Of a stretch of 5,858 nucleotides of DNA, positions 1 through 5,245 are shown one piece after another (the first letter of the stretch is position 1; each line of letters begins with the position of its first letter). Source of the stretch: Acidobacteriota bacterium (lineage in GTDB: Bacteria > Acidobacteriota > Vicinamibacteria > Vicinamibacterales > UBA8438); the NCBI GenBank assembly GCA_011523485.1, contig WTGR01000523.1, forward strand, positions 1 through 5,858, read 5' to 3'. The notes under the pieces were generated by a model. It searched no databases. It was not told where the DNA came from and was given only the letters and a program-made list of their open reading frames with translations. Both the position numbers and the translations under genes were made by a program.

Positions 1-308
1 CGGTCCTCGGCGGTTCGGGAGACGCGCTGCTCGAACGCGGCCAGCGTCTCGTCGCCGCGCTGCTCCCGGCGCACGGCGGTGTCGTACCGCGCCGCCGCGG
101 CCGCCAGCTCGCGGCCCGCCCGGGCCTGTTCCCGGTTCTGGAGGCGGACCTCCTGGCGCAGGGCGGCGAACTCGGCGAACAGGTCGCGCAGGTCGCAGTC
201 GGCCGCGTCCGGTTCGCCGTGCTCCGGCGGTTCCTCGCCCGCCGTGTCGAGCCACTGCCGGAAGTCGTCGAGCGCGCGCTGCTTCCAGTCTCCGCCCGGT
301 TCACTCAT
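1..308 (-). CDS. GrpE-like nucleotide exchange factor, N-terminal part (cut by left edge)
   Basis: Translating from ATG 306-308 gives 102 full codons before the window ends, with no stop. GrpE proteins are dimeric cytoplasmic factors that release ADP from Hsp70 chaperones. Visible here are an acidic N-terminus (residues about 1-38, with DWKQRALDDFRQWLD near 7-21) and then a long charged helix (about 38-98) containing FAALRQEVRLQNREQ (47-61). That helix resembles the paired N-terminal coiled coil of GrpE, especially accessory GrpE copies next to J-domain genes. The C-terminal four-helix bundle and beta-wing that contact Hsp70 lie outside the window, so the assignment rests on this helix and on context. 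The start ATG overlaps the stop of the upstream J-protein gene by 8 bases (ATGAGTGA), which suggests translational coupling, and a GGGAAG purine run lies just upstream. Alternatively it could be another coiled-coil protein. It is unlikely to be the cell's main grpE, since the J protein beside it is atypical. Confidence 0.65.
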   Translation of the reverse strand, partial: MSEPGGDWKQRALDDFRQWLDTAGEEPPEHGEPDAADCDLRDLFAEFAALRQEVRLQNREQARAGRELAAAAARYDTAVRREQRGDETLAAFEQRVSRTAED

Positions 309-606
309 GCAGCTTCCCTTCGGCGGCCAGGAGAGCCTGCAGGCCGGGCGTCTCGCGGCGCGCCGGACGCGCCTGCACCAGCGCATCGAGCGCCAGCTCG
401 AAGTCGCCGTAGGCGGCCATCCCGAAGAGGGCCGTCCTCACGCGCGCCCGGTCGTCCTTCAGAGCCTCGTACGCCGCGGTGATCCGCTGGAAGCGTTCCG
501 GTTCCTCGCCGGGCGGGTGCGCGCGCACGAGCTCGAGGTAGCGCCGGCGGATCTCCTCCCCCGTCGCCGACGGAGACAGTCCCAGCACGAGATAGTGAAC
601 AAGCAT
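301..606 (-). CDS. Small J-domain protein with HPP in place of HPD
   Basis: This is a 101-residue protein whose first 60 residues form a J-like domain. Helix I contains HYLVLGLSPSA (4-14), helix II is EEIRRRYLELVRAH (17-30), and helix III is EPERFQRITAAYEAL (35-49). J domains dock on Hsp70 and stimulate its ATPase through the loop motif HPD. Here the loop reads H30-P31-P32, so the key aspartate is missing. The remaining 40 residues are an alanine-rich helical tail with no zinc finger or substrate-binding domain, unlike full DnaJ. Start choice: ATG 604-606 lies 7 bases after GAGGG (614-618), a normal spacing. The ATG two codons earlier (610-612) is only 1 base from that site. The site overlaps the stop of the 927-residue gene upstream, and the 3' end overlaps the GrpE-like gene by 8 bases, so the three look co-translated. 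The J-fold is convincing from its pattern; whether it activates an Hsp70 is unknown. Confidence 0.8.
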   Translation of the reverse strand: MLVHYLVLGLSPSATGEEIRRRYLELVRAHPPGEEPERFQRITAAYEALKDDRARVRTALFGMAAYGDFELALDALVQARPARRETPGLQALLAAEGKLHE

Positions 607-613
607 GGGCATT

Positions 614-618
614 CCCTC
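614..618 (-). promoter_or_regulatory. Ribosome binding site deciding the J-protein start
   Basis: GAGGG on the minus strand overlaps the TGA stop (617-619) of the preceding gene. It is 7 bases from ATG 604-606 but only 1 base from ATG 610-612. This favours the shorter start and suggests that termination on the large gene feeds initiation on the J-protein gene. Confidence 0.55.
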
Positions 619-3400
619 AGCGGCGCCGCTTCCTTTGCTTGCCCGTGCGGGCGAACAGCAGGGCGTGCAGCTCCGGCGTCAACCTGTCGCGCAGCCCGGC
701 CGTCTGGCAGTCGCGCGCCAGCCGGTCCAGCTCCTGCCGCGTCTCCTCGTCGGCCCGCAGGTTCCCGGCAAGCTCCCGCAGCAGGGGCCGGGGCTCGCCG
801 CGCAGTCGGGTGTCGTCGATCAGCTCGTCCAGGCGGTCCAGATCGTCGTATATCTCGCGGTCGAACAACATCCCCTGTTGCGCGGCGTCCGGCGGCGCGG
901 CCGCCGCAGCCTCCGTCAACGCCCGCCGGAACCGTTCGACCAGCGCGGGATCGCCGGGGTCCGGCGGGACCGGCCGCTTCAGGGCGGCCGTGCCGCGCGG
1001 CGCCCCCGCGGCCTTCAACTGCTCCTCTATCGCCGCCAGAAAGGCCTCCAGCCCCGGCGGCGGCCCCGGGCCGAGCGGCCCCACATCCAGCGGTTCGAAA
1101 TCGAACGTCTGCAGAGCGTTCCGCAACGGATCCTCGGTGTGCCGGGCGAGCCTCGCGGCGGCCGACCGCAGCCGTTCCCGCGTCGCGGCGTCCGCCCTCT
1201 TCAGGACCTCCCGGAAGCGCCGGGCGTCGTGATCGCTGCCCTCCTCGTAGCGGATCACGGCCAGATAGAAGAGCAGCAGCGGATCGCGCCGGGCCTTCCT
1301 GACGCCGCGCAGCCGGCGTTCGATCGCGGCCCGCACCGCATCCTGTCCGCCGCAGTCCATCAGGATGTCGAGGACGGCCGGCAGGCGTTCCCCGTCGACG
1401 CGTTCGAGGAGCGCGGGCCACCAGCGGGAGAACGTCGCCGCGACGCGCCGATCGTCGTAGAGGAGGTCGAGCTCGGCGGGCAGCGGTTCGAGAACCCGGA
1501 CGATCTCGTCCGGCGTGCACTCGGCGCGAGAGACCCCGTCGGCCAGCAGGCGCCACACGGCATCGGCCATTTCCGGCGTGACGTTCCTGACGTCGTGGTT
1601 GTCGTACAGGTCGCGGAGGAGCAGCGCGAGCATCCGAAGCTGAGCGCCGGGCGGCAGGCCTTCCAACTGGCGGGCGACCGTGGCGGACGTGTCCGCATCG
1701 CCCGACACGACTTCCAGCAGCAGCCATTTCGACGGCAGGACGGATTCGATCACCCGGCGCCCCAGATCCTGGGCGCGCTCCAGGTCCCGGACCGCAAGCG
1801 CGAACCGACCCTTCCTCCGGCTCTGCTCGGCGGACTTGAGGAAGCCGACGGCCTGCAGATCCAGGAGCCGGTCGTCGTGGGGCGCGCGCCGGCGGGCCTC
1901 CTCCAGCGCGCCCTCGGCCTGGCGATACGCGTTCCTCGAATAGTGGAGGGTGGCCAACTCCAGCCAGGGGGTCGAGTCGTCGGGGAACCGGTCCGCCATG
2001 TCCCGCAGGACACGCTGCAGCCTCGGCTTGCCGCCGCTCCGTCCCCGCAGGAGATCGAGCAGAAAGAGGTAGCCGTCGCGGTTGTCGGGATCGGCCTCGA
2101 GACTCGCGAACATCAGCTCGACGAAGACCAGGCCCGGATCCTCCACGGGTCGGCCGAGCAGCGTGCGCAGATCCTCCGCGATCTCGGGGGGCAGGAGCTC
2201 CGGATCCACGGCCTTGCGCCCCGTGCGGGCCAGCGCCTCCAGCATGCACGCCCGGGCGAGTGCCCGATCCTGCGCCCGCGGAAACTCCACCGGCAGCGCG
2301 TCGACGAGCGCGACGGCCGGCACGGGATTCCACGCCGCGGGCACGATCTGCTGTCTCGCGAGGAGGATGCGGGCCGCGACCCCGATCACCCGATCGGCAG
2401 GCAACAGGCGCCGCGAGAGTTGCTGGATCGCGCTGCCGGGAAGCAGGTCCCGAAGCGTGGCCAGCCCCGCGATCTCCACCAGGTCGATCCGGGCCCGCGC
2501 CGGGTCCTCGGGGTAGAGGGCTTCGGCCAGACGCTCGATCGCCGTCCCGGCCGCGCGCACGCTGCCGTTGTGGAGCGCCCGCTTCAATTCACCGGCGAGG
2601 GCCGCCACGCGCCGGTTACCGCCCTCCGACTCCTTCGGCGCCCCCGGGCGGCCGTTGCCGGCGGCGTCGCGGCCCACGAGGCGTCGCCATTCGGCGACCG
2701 TGCGGGCCAGGACGAAATCGTCCGGCAGGCGGTCGACGATTCGGCGCAACCCGTCGTCGTCGCCCGCGCCGAAACAGACCATGGCCCTGCAGAACAGACG
2801 CCAGACCGCGAAGGGCGAGCGCCGGGGCACCCCCTGCAGCAGGTTCGCGGCCTGCGCCCAGTCGCCGGCATCCATCGCGTCGAGACTCGACCGGACCGCC
2901 GCGGCGTCCCGGCGCAGCGGATGGGTCTCGTCGAAGACGTCGAGAGCCACCCAGAACCGCTGGACGACCAGCCGGTCCGCCAGCACCCGCTCCACGCGAG
3001 GCAGGGCCGTCCCGCGGACCAGGTGGTCCGCGTAGGCCGCCAGCGCGTCCCCACCGTCCAGGTACCGGACGTACTGGACCCACTCGTCCTCGGAGAGCGC
3101 CCGCAGGGACACGGACGCCCGATAGCCGTCGGCCCGGGCGCGCATGGTGGCCGCTTCCTTGAGCATCCCCTTCGCCTCGAGTTGGCGGGCGCGCTGCATG
3201 GAGGCGCAGAAGGAGACCAGCGGCAGCGCCGCCAGGCTGTCGTCCCGATCCCGCGCCTGTCGGATCAGATCGAGCGCCTTGCGCCCGTGTCCCGCGGCGA
3301 GCAGTTCTCGCGCCTGATCCAGCAGGCGCCGGGGGGATGCACGGGGGGCGCGGCCCGGCGCCGACCGTTTGCGATTGCCGCGTTTGCGCCTGCCGGACAC
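617..3400 (-). CDS. Large cytoplasmic helical-repeat (TPR-like) protein of unknown function
   Basis: I do not recognise this 927-residue protein as a named family. It is almost entirely alpha-helical, with no signal peptide or membrane segment, so it is probably cytoplasmic. The clearest TPR-like unit is PWLELATLHYSRNAYRQAEGALEEARRRAP (about 478-507), followed by a second (about 511-545). Weaker units lie at about 26-55 (LLDQARELLAAGHGRKALDLI) and 171-190 (DAGDWAQAANLL). A Pro/Gly-rich linker (about 772-783) separates the repeat region from a C-terminal helical part. Both ends are very basic: RRKRGNRKR near the N-terminus and KQRKRRR as the last residues. The start is GTG 3398-3400; an in-frame TGA at 3410-3412 leaves no earlier start, although no good ribosome site precedes it. 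Only 4 to 10 bases separate its stop from the J-protein start, and a GrpE-like gene follows. From this context I infer an adaptor, scaffold or client of an accessory Hsp70 system. The reading frame is secure, the function is not. Confidence 0.8.
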   Translation of the reverse strand: MSGRRKRGNRKRSAPGRAPRASPRRLLDQARELLAAGHGRKALDLIRQARDRDDSLAALPLVSFCASMQRARQLEAKGMLKEAATMRARADGYRASVSLRALSEDEWVQYVRYLDGGDALAAYADHLVRGTALPRVERVLADRLVVQRFWVALDVFDETHPLRRDAAAVRSSLDAMDAGDWAQAANLLQGVPRRSPFAVWRLFCRAMVCFGAGDDDGLRRIVDRLPDDFVLARTVAEWRRLVGRDAAGNGRPGAPKESEGGNRRVAALAGELKRALHNGSVRAAGTAIERLAEALYPEDPARARIDLVEIAGLATLRDLLPGSAIQQLSRRLLPADRVIGVAARILLARQQIVPAAWNPVPAVALVDALPVEFPRAQDRALARACMLEALARTGRKAVDPELLPPEIAEDLRTLLGRPVEDPGLVFVELMFASLEADPDNRDGYLFLLDLLRGRSGGKPRLQRVLRDMADRFPDDSTPWLELATLHYSRNAYRQAEGALEEARRRAPHDDRLLDLQAVGFLKSAEQSRRKGRFALAVRDLERAQDLGRRVIESVLPSKWLLLEVVSGDADTSATVARQLEGLPPGAQLRMLALLLRDLYDNHDVRNVTPEMADAVWRLLADGVSRAECTPDEIVRVLEPLPAELDLLYDDRRVAATFSRWWPALLERVDGERLPAVLDILMDCGGQDAVRAAIERRLRGVRKARRDPLLLFYLAVIRYEEGSDHDARRFREVLKRADAATRERLRSAAARLARHTEDPLRNALQTFDFEPLDVGPLGPGPPPGLEAFLAAIEEQLKAAGAPRGTAALKRPVPPDPGDPALVERFRRALTEAAAAAPPDAAQQGMLFDREIYDDLDRLDELIDDTRLRGEPRPLLRELAGNLRADEETRQELDRLARDCQTAGLRDRLTPELHALLFARTGKQRKRRR

Positions 3401-3452
3401 GTCTGTCGTTCAGCCGTCAGGAATGAGGCACGCCTCGCCCCGACGGGCCGTG

Positions 3453-3464
3453 GGCGGTACCGCC
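3453..3464. repeat. Perfect 12-bp palindrome GGCGGTACCGCC
   Basis: The sequence reads identically on both strands and does not extend further. It lies about 53 bases upstream of the GTG start of the 927-residue gene, downstream of the weak promoter candidate, so an operator role is possible. GC-rich DNA makes such palindromes fairly common, so this is a weak regulatory candidate. Confidence 0.35.
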
Positions 3465-3491
3465 GGTGGAGGTCGAGCCGAAGTTGCCGGT

Positions 3492-3521
3492 ATCTTACTT
3501 CTCGCGGAGCATCTCGTTCAG
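3492..3521 (-). promoter_or_regulatory. Weak promoter candidate for the 927-residue gene and downstream genes
   Basis: The -10 candidate is TAAGAT (3492-3497) and the -35 candidate is CTGAAC (3516-3521), with an 18-base spacer. It would start transcription near 3485, giving a leader of about 85 bases. The -35 matches consensus at only about three positions, so read-through from the toxin-antitoxin unit is an equally good explanation. Confidence 0.25.
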
Positions 3522-3542
3522 AGGTTCCGGAGCCCCGCCGAG

Positions 3543-3803
3543 TCACCGGCGGCGATAGACCTCCCTGCGATGCGCGACCCGCACGACCAGGACGACGAGG
3601 ACATCGTCAAGGACTTCGTAGACGATGCGGTAGTCGCCGGCGCGGGCCCGACGCAGGCCGACAAGCTCACCCTTCAAGGCGTTCCCCCGGAACGGGCGCT
3701 GTCGAAGGTCGTCGATCGCGCGAACGATTCGGCGGCGCTCAGCGTCCGGAACGCGAGCGAGCTCCCTGAGGGCGCTCCGCTTGATCCGAACCGAGTAGCT
3801 CAT
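3543..3803 (-). CDS. RelE/ParE-superfamily toxin
   Basis: This 86-residue basic protein has the compact RelE/ParE fold pattern. An N-terminal strand and helices (SVRIKRSALRELARVP at 4-19; RRRIVRAIDDLRQRP at 23-37) precede the core strands with RAGDYRIVYEV (54-64), VLVVLVVRVAHRREVYRRR (68-86) and the family signature ending HRREVYR. Length and charge are typical. RelE-type members cleave mRNA on the ribosome and ParE-type members poison gyrase; the sequence alone does not settle which. The RAGDYR...HRREVY pattern with basic residues and a late tyrosine (R54, R59, H78, R79, Y83) leans towards RelE-like mRNA interferases. The ATG (3801-3803) lies inside the antitoxin gene, which overlaps it by 65 bases, and has almost no separate ribosome site (AAGGG directly abuts the ATG). 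Translation is therefore probably coupled to the antitoxin, keeping toxin yield lower. Expression would be repressed by the antitoxin-toxin complex at the upstream operator. It looks intact. Confidence 0.9.
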   Translation of the reverse strand: MSYSVRIKRSALRELARVPDAERRRIVRAIDDLRQRPFRGNALKGELVGLRRARAGDYRIVYEVLDDVLVVLVVRVAHRREVYRRR

Positions 3804-4002
3804 CCCTTACGGTTTCCCAGTCCAGCACCGGGTCGGCGGGATCGCGCAGTCGCTCCAGCGCTACGGAGAGATCGTCGAAGTCCTCCAGGTAGCGTTCCAC
3901 CGCCTGGCGGATGATCTCGGCGCGGCTTCGGTGCAGCGCGGCCGCCGCGGCATCGAGCGCCTCCACGACAGTATCCGGCAGGCGTGCCGTGATCTGACTC
4001 AC
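3739..4002 (-). CDS. Ribbon-helix-helix antitoxin (CopG/RHH family)
   Basis: This 87-residue antitoxin partners the RelE/ParE-type toxin that follows. Residues 2-8 (SQITARL) form the DNA-contacting beta-strand, with Q3, T5 and R7 as the likely base-reading side chains. Helix A is about 11-23 and helix B, HRSRAEIIRQAVERYLED, about 24-41. The C-terminal half (about 44-72, including VLDWETVRDELLG) is the part that wraps the toxin in this family. I chose GTG 4000-4002 because a strong AAGGAG (4009-4014) sits 6 bases upstream and family members begin MSQITARLP. An upstream in-frame ATG at 4069-4071 would add 23 residues encoded across the promoter and operator dyad, which is unlikely. The last 21 residues overlap the toxin gene in another frame, and this arginine-rich tail is probably shaped by toxin coding. 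The dimer should bind its own promoter as an autorepressor. Confidence 0.88.
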   Translation of the reverse strand: MSQITARLPDTVVEALDAAAAALHRSRAEIIRQAVERYLEDFDDLSVALERLRDPADPVLDWETVRDELLGSDQAERPQGARSRSGR

Positions 4003-4008
4003 ACGGGA

Positions 4009-4014
4009 CTCCTT
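4009..4014 (-). promoter_or_regulatory. Strong ribosome binding site fixing the antitoxin GTG start
   Basis: AAGGAG on the minus strand lies 6 bases before GTG 4000-4002. It is the best Shine-Dalgarno match noted in the window, while the toxin start has none at proper spacing. This would favour antitoxin over toxin synthesis from the shared message. Confidence 0.75.
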
Positions 4015-4023
4015 GAGCTCAAC

Positions 4024-4040
4024 TGATGTCGTTGACATCA
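4024..4040. promoter_or_regulatory. Probable antitoxin operator: 7-3-7 perfect dyad
   Basis: TGATGTC (4024-4030) and GACATCA (4034-4040) are exact inverted repeats around GTT. The dyad touches the -10 hexamer and covers the predicted transcription start near 4033, about 20 bases before the antitoxin start codon. Ribbon-helix-helix antitoxins bind paired short half-sites as dimers of dimers, so this is a good candidate for autoregulation. Confidence 0.6.
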
Positions 4041-4068
4041 TCATACTCCCATCGGGGCCCGCCGACAG
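4040..4068 (-). promoter_or_regulatory. Predicted promoter of the toxin-antitoxin operon
   Basis: The -10 box TATGAT (4040-4045) differs from consensus at one position. A 17-base spacer leads to CTGTCG (4063-4068), a weak -35 with about three matches. The predicted start near 4033 gives a leader of about 31 bases. The -35 lies in one arm of the inverted repeat that follows the aminotransferase gene. Confidence 0.5.
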
Positions 4069-4090
4069 CACAGGCCCTGCGTCTGTCGGC
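4061..4090 (-). terminator. Perfect 8-bp inverted repeat after the aminotransferase gene
   Basis: GCCGACAG (4061-4068) and CTGTCGGC (4083-4090) pair perfectly around a 14-base loop, starting 4 bases after the aminotransferase stop. Position and GC-rich stem suit a transcription end or an mRNA 3'-stabilising hairpin. There is no T-rich tail, so it is not a standard intrinsic terminator, and the loop is longer than usual. A protein-binding site is an alternative. Confidence 0.4.
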
Positions 4091-4094
4091 CTGG

Positions 4095-5231
4095 TCAGCG
4101 ATAGAACGCTGCGATCTCTTCGATCACGCGATCCTGCATCGCCGGGGTCAGCTCCGGGTAGATGGGCAGCGCGAGTGACCGAACCGCCGCATCCTCACTG
4201 CACGGGAACGCACCGGCCGGGTGACCAAGGTGGTGGAAGCACGGTTGCCGATGGAGCGGTACGGGGTAGTAGATCATCGTGTCGATCTGCCGCGCCGCGA
4301 GCTGAGCGCGCAGAGCCTCCCGCCGGTCGGGTACCCGGATCACGTACTGGTGATACGTGTGGCGTTCGCGTCCCCAGGCAGCCACGGGCAACTCCAGACC
4401 CGGAACCGCCAGGCGCTCGTCGTAGTGAGTGGCGCGCTCGCGGCGCCGGGCGTGCCATCCGTCGAGACGCGGCAGCTTGGCCGCGAGGATCGCCGCCTGC
4501 AGCGTGTCGAGGCGGAAATTGCCCCCTACCTCCGGATGCTCGTACGCAGCGTGCCCGCCGTGGTTGCGGAGCCGTCGAACCCTCGCCGCCAGATCCGCAT
4601 CCGCGGTGACCACGAGGCCGGCGTCACCCATCGCGCCCAGGTTCTTGGTGGGATAGAACGAGAAGCAGGAGAGCGTACCCAGGCCGCCGGCCGGCCGGTC
4701 GCCGCCCTCACGGGGATATCGCGCCCCGAGCGCCTGGGCGGCGTCCTCGACGACCGGAATGCTGTACGCCGTGGCCAGTTCCAGGATGGGCGCCATGTCG
4801 GCGCACTGCCCGAACAGGTGCACCGGCAGGATCGCCTTGACCCGTGGCCGACGCTCCGCATTGCGCTCGAACCAGTCGGCCAGGCACGCCGGGTCGATAG
4901 TGAACGTTCGCGGATCGATGTCGACGAATACCGGGGTTGCCCCCACCCGGGCGACGACACCTGCCGTGGCGAAGAACGAATAGGGCGTGGTGACGACCAG
5001 GTCGCCGGGGCCGACATCGAGCGCCATCAGCGAGACGAGAAGCGCGTCGGTGCCCGAGGACACCCCGACGGCGTGCTCGGCGCCGATGTAGTCGGCCACG
5101 GCCTGCTCGAACGCATCGAGCACGGGACCGCCGACGTAGCGGCCGGAGACGACGACGTCGAGCAACGCCCGCTCGATGTCCGGCCGCGTCGTCTCGAGCT
5201 GGGCGGCCAGGTCGAGAAACGGAACGCGCAC
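4095..5231 (-). CDS. DegT/DnrJ/EryC1/StrS-family PLP-dependent sugar aminotransferase, WbpE-like
   Basis: This 378-residue enzyme is full length for the family, which transfers an amino group (usually from glutamate) to a keto-sugar nucleotide for surface polysaccharide or glycan synthesis in the cytoplasm. Visible marks are FLDLAAQ near the N-terminus (5-11), the cofactor-phosphate loop SSGTDA (58-63), VVEDAAQALGA (160-170) with D163 expected to hold the pyridine nitrogen, and SFYPTKNLGAMGD (191-203) with K196 as the Schiff-base lysine. RNHGG (222-226), FRLDTLQAAIL (239-249) and YYPVPLHRQP (321-330) follow. The combination FGQCADM (140-146) and RLDTLQAAIL resembles WbpE, the UDP-3-keto-GlcNAcA aminotransferase, but substrate assignment within this family is unreliable and no other sugar-nucleotide gene lies in the window. 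It starts at GTG 5229-5231, with AGGG (5240-5243) 8 bases upstream. It follows the acyltransferase gene by 14 bases, a pairing that could mean N-acylation of the new amine. Confidence 0.92.
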   Translation of the reverse strand: MRVPFLDLAAQLETTRPDIERALLDVVVSGRYVGGPVLDAFEQAVADYIGAEHAVGVSSGTDALLVSLMALDVGPGDLVVTTPYSFFATAGVVARVGATPVFVDIDPRTFTIDPACLADWFERNAERRPRVKAILPVHLFGQCADMAPILELATAYSIPVVEDAAQALGARYPREGGDRPAGGLGTLSCFSFYPTKNLGAMGDAGLVVTADADLAARVRRLRNHGGHAAYEHPEVGGNFRLDTLQAAILAAKLPRLDGWHARRRERATHYDERLAVPGLELPVAAWGRERHTYHQYVIRVPDRREALRAQLAARQIDTMIYYPVPLHRQPCFHHLGHPAGAFPCSEDAAVRSLALPIYPELTPAMQDRVIEEIAAFYR

Positions 5232-5245
5232 GCTGGGAGCCCTGA

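Larger units (their letters stand above)
3401..3542. other. Intergenic region upstream of the chaperone-like cluster
   Basis: These 142 bases separate the toxin stop from the start of the 927-residue gene and should carry the promoter of the cluster if it is transcribed independently. On the minus strand there is a possible -10 TAAGAT (3492-3497), with a poor -35 match CTGAAC (3516-3521) 18 bases upstream. Two small symmetric elements lie between this and the start codon: a perfect 12-bp palindrome (3453-3464) and a 5-2-5 inverted repeat (3425-3436). I see no CIRCE element and no clear sigma-32 type promoter. No convincing gene or terminator is visible. Confidence 0.5.

Noticed and set aside
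79..1302. A 407-codon plus-strand open frame
   Set aside because: It is dominated by Arg, Ala, Pro and Ser with no recognisable motif and lies opposite the GrpE-like, J-protein and large genes.
459..2333. A 624-codon minus-strand open frame overlapping the large gene and the J gene
   Set aside because: Its translation is Arg/Gly/Ala/Pro-rich and low in complexity, and it overlaps two better-supported genes in another frame, so it is a GC-driven shadow.
3265..3546. A 93-codon minus-strand ORF spanning the intergenic region before the large gene
   Set aside because: It overlaps the large gene's N-terminal 45 codons in another frame, has Arg/Ala/Pro-biased composition and no ribosome site I trust. 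The only visible content of the gap is possible regulatory DNA.
605..3769. A 1054-codon open frame on the plus strand opposite the 927-residue gene
   Set aside because: It is antisense to a gene whose protein has a clear helical-repeat composition and crosses into the toxin region. Its own translation is Arg/Pro/Gln/Gly-rich with no domain pattern. Long antisense frames are expected in DNA this GC-rich.
4003..4071. A 23-residue N-terminal extension of the antitoxin from the ATG at 4069-4071
   Set aside because: It would encode residues across the promoter and operator dyad, while the GTG at 4000-4002 has a strong, well-spaced ribosome site and gives the usual family N-terminus.
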